Part shown: piece after piece, positions 56,704 through 64,000 of the stretch
Numbering within the stretch: position 1 is the stretch's first letter
How the letters are laid out: the number at the start of each line of letters is the position of its first letter
From: Flavihumibacter soli
Lineage (GTDB): Bacteria > Bacteroidota > Bacteroidia > Sphingobacteriales > Sphingobacteriaceae
Direction: 5' to 3'
NCBI RefSeq assembly: GCF_010692725.1
Contig: NZ_JAAFZB010000092.1
Coordinates: forward strand, 124,001 to 188,000
Length of the DNA stretch: 64,000 nucleotides
The notes under the pieces: model-generated
Told to the model about the DNA's origin: nothing
Database searches by the model: none
The model's input: the letters and a program-made list of their open reading frames with translations, nothing else
Made by a program: the position numbers and the translations under genes

Positions 56704-56818
56704 ACAAATCTTACGAGAAGATTAAAATGTATATACCAGTAGAGCGTCATAAAGTTTACAAGCAACAGTGCTAATAAAAATCCATCCGATGTCTTCAATC
56801 GAAATGGCATAAACCAAG

Positions 56819-56846
56819 AACGGAGGCCATGTATTTAGCCTCCGTT
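56819..56846 (-). terminator. Hairpin after the DEAD-box helicase
   Basis: AACGGAGGC and GCCTCCGTT form a perfect 9-base stem 27 bases downstream of the helicase stop. The following minus-strand T-tract (TTGGTTTAT) is short, so termination strength is uncertain. Confidence 0.6.
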
Positions 56847-56873
56847 GAATTACACAATATCTAAATTAACGAT

Positions 56874-58148
56874 TTACCTGTTTGAACTGCGACTTCCAAA
56901 ACGTCTTTTTCCTTCTTTAGTTCCTGAACCCGCCTGGCTGCTGCGATGAGAAGCAGGTTTCTTAACAGCTGCCTTTTTCATCTTAGGCTGGGAAAGACGT
57001 AGTTCAACTCCACGCATATGGTAAGGCTGCTCGTCTATCACAGGTATCACCAGGCCGATCAGCTTCTGGATATCCTTCAGGTAATCGATTTCCTCCTCAT
57101 CGCAGAATGAGAAAGCCTTGCCGCTTGCGCCGGCACGTCCTGTACGGCCGATCCGGTGCACATATGTTTCGGGAATATTCGGCAACTCATAGTTGATCAC
57201 ATGAGCAAGTGCATCAATGTCGATGCCCCGAGCTGCAATATCTGTGGCAACCAGAGCCTTGATCTTTCCGCTTTTAAAATTGTTTAAAGCGTTTTGACGG
57301 GCGTTCTGTGATTTATTACCATGTATCGCTTCTGCCTTAATGCCAGCTTTTACAAGATCCTTTACAATTTTATCGGCACCGTGTTTGGTACGTGCAAAAA
57401 CCAGGGCTGTTTTGATTGAGCGGTCATTCAGGACATGAATGAGCAGTTTTTTCTTATCTGACTTCTCGACGTAGTAAATCCCCTGTTCAATTGTTTCGGC
57501 AGTCGAAGAAACCGGCGTAACCTCCACTTTTTGGGGATGGTTTAGTATGCTCTGCGACAATAGCTGGATTTCCGGTGGCATTGTTGCTGAAAAGAACAGC
57601 GTTTGACGTTTTTGGGGGATCTTCGCGATCACCTTTCTTACATCATGGATAAATCCCATGTCCAGCATACGGTCAGCTTCGTCCAATACAAAGATTTTGA
57701 TATGATGCAGCGATACTAGTTTCTGGTTCATCAGGTCAAGCAGGCGGCCCGGTGTGGCGACAAGTATGTCAACACCATGTTTTAACTTCAGAGCCTGTGG
57801 TCCCTGGGCGACACCGCCGAATATCACGGTATGTTTCAGACTAAGATTTCTTCCGTAAGCTTTGAAACTTTCGCCGATCTGGATGGCGAGCTCCCGCGTT
57901 GGTGTCAGGATCAGCGTCTTTATTGTTCTTGGTTCTTTTCCGTAAAAAGGATCAGCCTGTAAGAGCTGAAGAATCGGGATAGCAAATGCTGCTGTCTTAC
58001 CGGTACCTGTTTGGGCGCAGCCTAACAGGTCCTGGCGTTCTAATATAATTGGTATTGCTTGTTCCTGAATAGGGGTGGGACTGGTGTAACCTTCCGTCTG
58101 CAGTGCAGATAGGATAGGTTTGATAATGTTTAATTTTTCGAATGACAT
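56874..58148 (-). CDS. rhlE: DEAD-box RNA helicase (RhlE-like)
   Basis: 424 residues. All helicase motifs are present: Q motif GYTSPTPIQEQAIP, motif I AQTGTGKT, Ia PTRELAIQI, II DEAD, III SAT, and in domain 2 HGNKSQ, VATDIAARGIDI and HRIGRTGRAG. The C-terminal tail is basic (KKAAVKKPASHRSSQAGSGTK). It unwinds RNA with ATP and probably helps ribosome assembly or mRNA turnover. The RhlE naming is by general length and tail type and not certain; other DEAD-box subfamilies are possible. A TACCTTTG promoter-like element lies upstream. Confidence 0.93.
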   Translation of the reverse strand: MSFEKLNIIKPILSALQTEGYTSPTPIQEQAIPIILERQDLLGCAQTGTGKTAAFAIPILQLLQADPFYGKEPRTIKTLILTPTRELAIQIGESFKAYGRNLSLKHTVIFGGVAQGPQALKLKHGVDILVATPGRLLDLMNQKLVSLHHIKIFVLDEADRMLDMGFIHDVRKVIAKIPQKRQTLFFSATMPPEIQLLSQSILNHPQKVEVTPVSSTAETIEQGIYYVEKSDKKKLLIHVLNDRSIKTALVFARTKHGADKIVKDLVKAGIKAEAIHGNKSQNARQNALNNFKSGKIKALVATDIAARGIDIDALAHVINYELPNIPETYVHRIGRTGRAGASGKAFSFCDEEEIDYLKDIQKLIGLVIPVIDEQPYHMRGVELRLSQPKMKKAAVKKPASHRSSQAGSGTKEGKRRFGSRSSNR

Positions 58149-58195
58149 TCTTTGTTTTTAATAACCGGCTTTTATTTAGCCAGGTTTTGAAGGGA

Positions 58196-58203
58196 CAAAG
58201 GTA
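58196..58203 (-). promoter_or_regulatory. Candidate -7 element upstream of the DEAD-box helicase
   Basis: On the minus strand this reads TACCTTTG, which matches TAnnTTTG, 48 bases before the helicase ATG. No -33 TTG at the expected distance was found. Confidence 0.4.
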
Positions 58204-58276
58204 AGCCTTTAATAATTAATAGGAGTTTTAAAGTCAGTAGTGCAAATTGTCCGAAGGAAATGCTTGTCTTTAAAAT

Positions 58277-58311
58277 AAGGAAGGAGATTGCTTTCGACAA
58301 TCTCCTTCCTT
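58277..58311 (-). terminator. Terminator after susD
   Basis: AAGGAAGGAGATTG and its perfect reverse complement form 14-base arms around a 7-base loop, 16 bases downstream of the susD stop. The minus strand continues ATTTTAAAG, a weak T-tract. It ends the fecR-susC-susD transcript. Confidence 0.78.
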
Positions 58312-58326
58312 GCTTCTGAATTTTAT

Positions 58327-59865
58327 TTATTGCACATCCCACCAGACACGCCCGGTAAGTTTGTCACCGCCGGGAACTGCTGCTGCAGCTTCCTGGTAAT
58401 TGGCACCGTTATTATTTGCTTCCGACAATGGGTAAGGTAACCTGCGGGGAATGGTTGCGTTGGTAACATTACCCGGGTAATTAACCGGGGTCAATACGGG
58501 GTAGCCGGTTCGTCGCCAGTTGGACCAGGCCTCATAACCATTGAACAAGGTGGCTAACCAGAACTGGTTGTTTATCATTTCCAGTCCATTCGCGCTATTG
58601 TACGGATGCGCAGCGAGGTATGCATCGGCTGCTGCCGGAGTTACGATAGCAGCTGCTGAAAGATCATATTCACCGAAGTAGGTTATGCCAGCCTTAACAC
58701 CATTATTGTAATGTTCAGCAGCACTGCCGGCAATTCCCCATCGCTGCGCCGCATCGGCCAGTAGCAATTCGGATTCTGCATAGGTAAGGATGAATGTGGG
58801 GCCGTCCATCTTCACAAGCCATTCGCTGGGCCTTGAGTAATTCTCCAAACCAGTATAGTCCACGGCTTTTGTAATATCAGTTGCAGCACCCCCCTGGTCG
58901 TACCCATTAGGCATACCTTTCTGGTTTGCAGGGGTTTTATCACCATTATCGAGTTCGGCGACAACACCGAGTCGTGGATCATTGTTATTTTTCATCATAT
59001 CCACGTAGGTCTTGGATAATTTCGCCACCGGACGTTCGTAACTCTGCGTGATCACCTGGCTTATCCGGTTGACAGTTTCCCGTCCGCCGGGTTCTTCGTG
59101 TCTGACAATAGCGTTATCCAGGTTACTGGTCATCGTTTTGCCGATTGCCTTGGTAACGTAAGCCTGTGCTGTAGCGGGATCAACCTTTGTCAGACGCATT
59201 GCAGCCCGAAGCATCAGTGTATTACCAAACCGTTGCCATCTTTGGATATCACCCTTATAGAACAGATCTCCGCTAGGTATGTCTCCGGCCGGATTCAATG
59301 CATTGGTAGCTTCCTCAAGCTCCTTCAGAATATCAGTGTAGATATCCTGCTGTTTATCATATTTAAGGAAATAGTTTTTTGTGTAGTATCCGAGGCCTGC
59401 ATCGGTGTAGGGAACATCTCCATAGATATCGGTGATCCTTTCCATGATGAGGGCCCGCATGATCCGGGCAATCTGGTGAACGTTGTTTAACTCGGGCTTA
59501 TTTTCGGTTAGCTTGATCAAATCAGCTACATTCTTTACCTGTTCTGCATAGGCCCTTTCAAAATATGCCGCGGCATAGGCTTCATTAAGCAGGTATTTAT
59601 CACCAACCCAGTAACCTGCCACATGGGACATCTGTTGAATTGCTGTCGAGAAGTAGATAAGATTGGCGCGCCACGTTTCATAGCTGAAATCCGTACTGCC
59701 TGTATAGGTTAGCTGACAGGTCGTAAGCAAGTAATTGGAATCAAAGTTGGAAGCACTGGCAGCTGTAGGGTCGGTATTGATCTCATCAAAGTCTTTGGTA
59801 CAGCCCGTGCTAAATAGAAGGGCCACTAAAAAGACCGGAATTGATTTTTTATATATCGTTTTCAT
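58327..59865 (-). CDS. SusD/RagB-family outer-membrane lipoprotein
   Basis: 512 residues from the ATG at 59865; an adjacent ATG at 59868 and a longer frame to 59886 exist. The lipoprotein signal ends FSTGCTKDF (Cys22). The mature part begins FDEINTDPTAAS, characteristic of the SusD-like_2 group, and contains helical TPR-like repeats (ARIMRALIMERITDIYGDVPYTDA in outline, YAESELLLADAAQRWG) and the C-terminal WSNWRRTGYPVL. It forms the lid of the SusC transporter and binds a ligand at the cell surface. The SusC gene lies just upstream. The carbohydrate or peptide ligand is not predictable. Confidence 0.95.
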   Translation of the reverse strand: MKTIYKKSIPVFLVALLFSTGCTKDFDEINTDPTAASASNFDSNYLLTTCQLTYTGSTDFSYETWRANLIYFSTAIQQMSHVAGYWVGDKYLLNEAYAAAYFERAYAEQVKNVADLIKLTENKPELNNVHQIARIMRALIMERITDIYGDVPYTDAGLGYYTKNYFLKYDKQQDIYTDILKELEEATNALNPAGDIPSGDLFYKGDIQRWQRFGNTLMLRAAMRLTKVDPATAQAYVTKAIGKTMTSNLDNAIVRHEEPGGRETVNRISQVITQSYERPVAKLSKTYVDMMKNNNDPRLGVVAELDNGDKTPANQKGMPNGYDQGGAATDITKAVDYTGLENYSRPSEWLVKMDGPTFILTYAESELLLADAAQRWGIAGSAAEHYNNGVKAGITYFGEYDLSAAAIVTPAAADAYLAAHPYNSANGLEMINNQFWLATLFNGYEAWSNWRRTGYPVLTPVNYPGNVTNATIPRRLPYPLSEANNNGANYQEAAAAVPGGDKLTGRVWWDVQ

Positions 59866-59890
59866 CATCTTCAAATTAATGGTCATTCAA

Positions 59891-62800
59891 TTAAAATCTT
59901 ACATTCAGGTTAAAACCAAAGGTTCGTACCGGCGGTACGCCGCCTAGTTCAAGGCCCTGTGCTACCCCATTGTAATTTGACTCAGGATCTATGTTATCGG
60001 TATCCTTCATGATCGTAAAAAGGTTTCGACCTACAAGACTGAGAGTTGCTCCCTGGATCACATTATTAAAGACTTTTGCGGGGAAAGAATATCCGAGTGA
60101 TGCCTCCCTGAATTTAATGAAGCCGGCATCCTGAACAAACTGGCGTGAAACATTATTGGCGAATCCGGAATAGTACACCTGGGCACTAACATTGGAACTT
60201 CCGAATGTACGTTCGCGATCAAGAGTGGCTTTATGTAATCCTTCAATGTAGGCGTAATAGTCGGTCGCTGAAAATATTTTGCCGCCAAACTTCCCATCTA
60301 TCAGGAATGAGAGGTTGACGCCTTTATAGTTGAATGTATTGTTCCATCCGCCGGTCCATTTGTGAAAAGCGGAACCCCAGGGCTTCAGCTCGCCTCTTTC
60401 CGGCACACCCGTTTGAGGGTTTACGACAATATTACCTGATGCATCGTACTCATAATCGAATGCCATCACCTGGTTCGCCGCCTTGCCGACGATCTGTTGA
60501 ACGAAGCCGTTTTCAGACCTTGACTCGCCATTTAAAACCGCCAGGGACGCTTGTTCGGCAGCCAGAGAGATGACTTCATTATTATTAATGGAGCCATTTA
60601 AGCTGGAGGTCCAGCTGAAGTTATCCGATTTAACAGGACTTCCCTCAAGCAGAAGTTCGAATCCCTTGTTTCGAAGTTCTCCAATATTAAGCACAACCGA
60701 ATTATAACCGGAGCTTATGGAGGCCGGAGCTAATAGTATTTCATCCTGTGATTTTTTATTGTACCAGGTCAGGTCGAGGCTCAGGCGGTCGTTCAAAAAG
60801 CGCAGCTCTGTACCAACTTCAAATTCCTTGGCCAGCGAAGGTACCAGGGTGCTGTTGGGTATGTCCTGATTACTGATGTTCCCGATAGGGAAGCCACCAA
60901 TGCTGTTGGTGCTGATCTTATAATACAACAGGGTTTTATAAGGATCGGTTGCCTGACCCACACTGGCATAGCCGATTCTAAACTTGCCAAAGGAGAACAA
61001 GTCGCTATCCATCAATTCAGAGAATACGAAGGAAGCACTCACCGATGGATAAAGAACATCAAGGTCATCGGAGGGTGCAAGGGTAGAGAACCAGTCATTG
61101 CGCGCGCTGGCGTTCAGATAGAGAAAATTCTTGAAACCCACTTCGGCTGTAGCGTACACTGATTGGATCTCCTGGTTCAGGTCGGTAAAGCCAACAGTTT
61201 TAGTTTGGGTATTTCCGATAGAATACAGGTACCGGGTGGCAAAGTCTCCGCCGCCCAGATCACTTGTTTCTATTTCCTGTTTCATCAGGTTGGCTCCCAC
61301 ATTCGGTGTGATTGTAAAGTTGCCGGTCTGAAAGGCCTTACCGATGAGAATATCAGTATTCAGTTCAGAAAATCGTCGTGTGGTTTCGGTCATACTGCCC
61401 TCATCGCGGTAAGCGGTTCCGTTTGGAACAACCTTGGTCAAACGGTCTGTAAAAGCATCCCTGCCTACACGGCCCTGGATGAAAAAGCCGTCTTCAAGAG
61501 CATACCGCAGACTTGCAACGCCAATCAGGCGGTTTCGGTCGCTGTCGTTGATAAAATTATTGGCGGCAAACCAGGGGTTAGTAGTAAACGCATCATTCAC
61601 ATAACTGAGTTCCTTGCGGTCGGGAGTCGAGCCGGGCTTCAGCATGTTGACATCTACACTTGTTGGCAAAAACATCACGCCGAAATTAGGGTTGCCGGGT
61701 GAATCCGATAAGTAAGGACGGTTATCTACCTGCTCGATAATATAATTTGCTTTCACATCGAGGGTCAGTCCCTTGGTCAGGTTATAATTGGTCGAAAGGT
61801 TGATGGTTTGCCTGTTCATTCCGGCATTGGGAATGACCGAATTATTATGAAGGTCACTGACAGAGAAACGAATCCCGCCGGCTTCAAATCCTTTACTGAA
61901 TGAAAGCGTATTCGTGAAGGTTCCTCCGGAACCATAAAAGTTTTGTATGTTTTCCTCCTGTGGAGAATATGGGCGCGTTACACCGTCAAATTGAATTACA
62001 GGGCTGCCATCCATCCGGGCACCCCAACTGGAGCGACCAGCATCAAGGGCCGCGTCCGCGGTACTAGGTTTGATACCATTAGATCCCGAGCCGAATTCAT
62101 ACTGGAAGTCAGTGACATTTACAACCTGTTCCGCTACGTAATTCGTATTAAACTCAATACTCCCTTTCCCGCTGCCGCTCTTTGTTGTAACAAGGATCAC
62201 TCCTGCTTTAGCACGTGATCCGTATAAGGCGGAAGCTGCTGCCCCCTTGAGGACTGTCATACTTTCGATATCATCCGGATTGATGTTCCCGATACCGTCA
62301 CCTGAATCACCACCTTCACCGAACTTGCCCGGTACAGAGAAAACATTGTTATTCAATGGAATACCATTAATTACATAAAGAGGCTGGTTGGTCTGGCTGA
62401 GACTGGAAACCCCGCGAATGATCACGCTGGTTGAGGCTCCGGGGCCACCGGCAATCGAATTGACACTTACTCCGGCAACCTTACCCACGAGGGCATTCGC
62501 TACGTTCGTTTCCCGGGCCTTTGTCAGTTCCTCCCCTTTTACTTCTGTCACAGAATAACCCAGGGCTTTTCTCTCTTTACGTACTCCAAGGGCTGTAACC
62601 ACTACTTCGCCCAGTACTTTTGAGTCTTCGGCAAGACTGATGGAGATCGAGGTCCGGTTATTCAATGCGATCTCCTGGGTTATGAAACCGGTAAAGGAGA
62701 TCACCAGAATGTTGTTGCCATCGGTACGGAGGCTGAAATTTCCGTTTAAATCCGAGGTGGTGCCTTCGTTGCTCCCTTTCACCTGTATAGTAGCTCCCGG

Positions 62801-63214
62801 AAGTGCCTGACCTTTGCTGTCAGTGATCCTTCCCTTAACCTCTATCGGATCTGCCTTGATCGAGCTGCTTTGTAATTTATCCGAAGAAGGAGCAATAGCA
62901 ATAATGTCGTCGATGATCTTGAAATTTAATTTTGCCTGTTTCGAAACTTCTTTCATCAACTCACTGACGGTTCTTTCCTTTTCAGGAATATTAACCCGCA
63001 TTTTCTGGTCGATATCTTCCCTGTTATAAATAAAGCGATACTCGGTCAGTGCCTCAATCCGTTTAAGTGCGGGGATAACTTTGGCGTCAGTGAATCCGAT
63101 CCGGACCACCGGATTGGCCTTTGCCATTATCCAGGGTGTTAACAGGAAGATCAGCAGCCATAGAGCCGGCCACCGGTTATTCCTCAAATAGAAATGTAAA
63201 TGTTTCCTTTTCAT
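59891..63214 (-). CDS. SusC/RagA TonB-dependent receptor with an STN signalling domain
   Basis: 1107 residues. After a signal sequence (about residues 14-32) comes an STN domain (residues about 35-110, FTDAKVIPALKRIEALTEYRFIYN in outline), then a carboxypeptidase-regulatory-like domain (GRITDSKGQALPGATIQVKG), the TonB plug (VVTALGVRKERKALGYSV, VIIRGVSSL) and a 22-strand barrel ending in FGFNLNVRF. The STN domain allows signalling to the FecR anti-sigma factor encoded upstream, so transport is coupled to gene regulation. It works with SusD, encoded downstream with a short gap. The imported substrate is unknown. Confidence 0.96.
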   Translation of the reverse strand: MKRKHLHFYLRNNRWPALWLLIFLLTPWIMAKANPVVRIGFTDAKVIPALKRIEALTEYRFIYNREDIDQKMRVNIPEKERTVSELMKEVSKQAKLNFKIIDDIIAIAPSSDKLQSSSIKADPIEVKGRITDSKGQALPGATIQVKGSNEGTTSDLNGNFSLRTDGNNILVISFTGFITQEIALNNRTSISISLAEDSKVLGEVVVTALGVRKERKALGYSVTEVKGEELTKARETNVANALVGKVAGVSVNSIAGGPGASTSVIIRGVSSLSQTNQPLYVINGIPLNNNVFSVPGKFGEGGDSGDGIGNINPDDIESMTVLKGAAASALYGSRAKAGVILVTTKSGSGKGSIEFNTNYVAEQVVNVTDFQYEFGSGSNGIKPSTADAALDAGRSSWGARMDGSPVIQFDGVTRPYSPQEENIQNFYGSGGTFTNTLSFSKGFEAGGIRFSVSDLHNNSVIPNAGMNRQTINLSTNYNLTKGLTLDVKANYIIEQVDNRPYLSDSPGNPNFGVMFLPTSVDVNMLKPGSTPDRKELSYVNDAFTTNPWFAANNFINDSDRNRLIGVASLRYALEDGFFIQGRVGRDAFTDRLTKVVPNGTAYRDEGSMTETTRRFSELNTDILIGKAFQTGNFTITPNVGANLMKQEIETSDLGGGDFATRYLYSIGNTQTKTVGFTDLNQEIQSVYATAEVGFKNFLYLNASARNDWFSTLAPSDDLDVLYPSVSASFVFSELMDSDLFSFGKFRIGYASVGQATDPYKTLLYYKISTNSIGGFPIGNISNQDIPNSTLVPSLAKEFEVGTELRFLNDRLSLDLTWYNKKSQDEILLAPASISSGYNSVVLNIGELRNKGFELLLEGSPVKSDNFSWTSSLNGSINNNEVISLAAEQASLAVLNGESRSENGFVQQIVGKAANQVMAFDYEYDASGNIVVNPQTGVPERGELKPWGSAFHKWTGGWNNTFNYKGVNLSFLIDGKFGGKIFSATDYYAYIEGLHKATLDRERTFGSSNVSAQVYYSGFANNVSRQFVQDAGFIKFREASLGYSFPAKVFNNVIQGATLSLVGRNLFTIMKDTDNIDPESNYNGVAQGLELGGVPPVRTFGFNLNVRF

Positions 63215-63253
63215 AGCTCTTAGTTTTTATTGAGTTTGATACTTATTAATTCT

Positions 63254-63300
63254 AAGGCATCGGCTGAACCGGATTATTACTGTATCGGGTTTAATCTGGT
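63254..63300 (-). repeat. Duplicated copy of the fecR 3' tail
   Basis: This intergenic stretch is a near copy of the last ~48 bases of fecR (63308-63356), offset by 54 bases, with five substitutions and one deletion. On the minus strand it reads as QIKPDTVIIRF-like residues and ends in a TAG after ATGCCT, like the true end. It looks like a leftover from tandem duplication or recombination between fecR paralogues. Confidence 0.75.
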
Positions 63301-63305
63301 ATTAA

Positions 63306-64000
63306 TTAAGGCATCGGCTTGAACTGGATTATTACTGAATCTGGCTTAATCTGATAAGCGAATTTATGTGCGAAGGCAAGGGCCTCAAGTACTGTTTCGA
63401 GGTTTTCATTTTTGAAATCGCCAGTGAAATGCTTGGTGATCTCCGGAGCATTCTGAACGTCGATCTTAACACCAAACCAGTCCTCCAGCTTGACGACTAT
63501 CTCATTGAATTCCGCATCACTGAAGGCCAGGAAATCAAGTTTCCATGCTTTAAGGTCATCAGCATGAAAGGTTTGCCTTTTCGGAGCGGTGTTTGATATT
63601 TTTTTGTTGATCACAACCTGCGAACCGGGTGTCAGATAGACAGCATTGCCGGACTTAACTTTCGTACCTACCTGTTCAACCTTTACCTTTCCGGTTAACA
63701 GTGAAACCTTCACTTCAGCCTCATGACTATAATAACGAACCATGAAGGCAGTTCCCAAAGCGGTGGTGAACGTATTGCCCGCTTTCACGATAAATGGCTT
63801 CTCCTTGTCCTCAGCAACTTCAAACAGGGCCTCTCCTTCAAGCCTCACAATACGATCCTTCCCGTTAAAATCTTTATCAATCTCAATCCTGCTGTTTGGA
63901 TTTAGTGTTACCAGGGTGCCGTCTGGCAGCCTCATCGTCTTTTTAGTACTATTCTGAGGGATGGATTTAACTTGCGCAACCGGAAGTGTTTTTGGATACT
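63306..64000 (-). CDS. FecR-family anti-sigma factor, C-terminal part (5' end outside window)
   Basis: About 231 C-terminal codons are visible, open to the right edge; the frame continues upstream of an internal ATG at 63935 as YPKTLPVAQVKSIPQ and STKKTMRLPDG, so that ATG is not the start. FecR domain: RLPDGTLVTLNPNSRIEID, VRLEGEALFEVAEDKEKPFIV, ALGTAFMVRYY, VSLLTGKVKVE. The C-terminal DUF4974 part is DLKAWKLDFLAFSDAEFNEIV, then EDWFGVKIDV and IIQFKPMP. It controls an ECF sigma factor in response to the STN-bearing SusC downstream. The sigma factor gene is expected further right. Confidence 0.95.
   Translation of the reverse strand, partial: YPKTLPVAQVKSIPQNSTKKTMRLPDGTLVTLNPNSRIEIDKDFNGKDRIVRLEGEALFEVAEDKEKPFIVKAGNTFTTALGTAFMVRYYSHEAEVKVSLLTGKVKVEQVGTKVKSGNAVYLTPGSQVVINKKISNTAPKRQTFHADDLKAWKLDFLAFSDAEFNEIVVKLEDWFGVKIDVQNAPEITKHFTGDFKNENLETVLEALAFAHKFAYQIKPDSVIIQFKPMP

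Noticed and set aside
61163-61702. 179-codon open frame antisense to susC
   Set aside because: It lies wholly inside the clear SusC barrel coding region with no protein features.

Overview
The window comes from a Bacteroidota chromosome, most probably a member of the Sphingobacteriaceae (Pedobacter/Mucilaginibacter-like). The reasons are a SusC/SusD pair with a FecR anti-sigma protein, a lipoprotein-type TamL next to TamB, a GH97 alpha-glucosidase, an ABC-permease/M1-peptidase fusion, many secreted proteins of families typical of this phylum, TAnnTTTG-type promoters and a lack of strong Shine-Dalgarno sites. No tRNA, rRNA, CRISPR array, insertion sequence or phage gene was found. The window opens inside gyrB and closes inside fecR.

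Layout. 1-7 kb: the gyrB 3' end with its terminator, then a leftward mdh group (mdh, a retropepsin-like protease, two tandem secreted paralogues), a TonB-C-terminal protein, a GNAT acetyltransferase and an S41 peptidase. 7-12.4 kb: rightward DUF2975 + XRE regulator pair, then an ABC ATPase overlapping a giant permease/M1 metallopeptidase. 12.6-25.7 kb: an accessory biosynthetic island with three glycosyltransferases, a flippase-like ABC exporter, two B12-type radical SAM enzymes, four SAM methyltransferases (one FkbM), an AtzA/MtaD-type amidohydrolase and a winged-helix/nucleotidyltransferase protein. 25.8-33.2 kb: tamB-tamL. 33.4-36.3 kb: a Tat-type SGNH hydrolase and a SusB-like GH97. 36.4-38.6 kb: three envelope proteins of unknown function in one operon. 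38.7-46.5 kb: dnaE, an outer-membrane barrel protein, thioredoxin, a lipocalin-like protein and dipeptidyl peptidase IV. 46.9-51.8 kb: a cytosolic glycan module (a GH130 phosphorylase-like enzyme facing two glycosyltransferases, one fused to a toroid domain). 52-58 kb: DUF58, an NTF2/TPR protein, a cupin, a YbjN-like protein, an APC permease and a DEAD-box helicase. 58.3-64 kb: susD, susC with an STN domain, and fecR.

The most interesting unit is the 12.6-25.7 kb island. Its genes overlap by a few bases within each strand block, which points to coordinated expression. Its enzyme set fits assembly, methylation and export of a decorated glycan or glycosylated small molecule, but I cannot name the product. 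Other signals are a two-copy hairpin element (12.5 and 46.7 kb) whose stem shows compensatory changes, a duplicated fecR 3' tail, and the GH130/glycosyltransferase module, which looks like a synthesis-and-phosphorolysis pair for an intracellular glycan.
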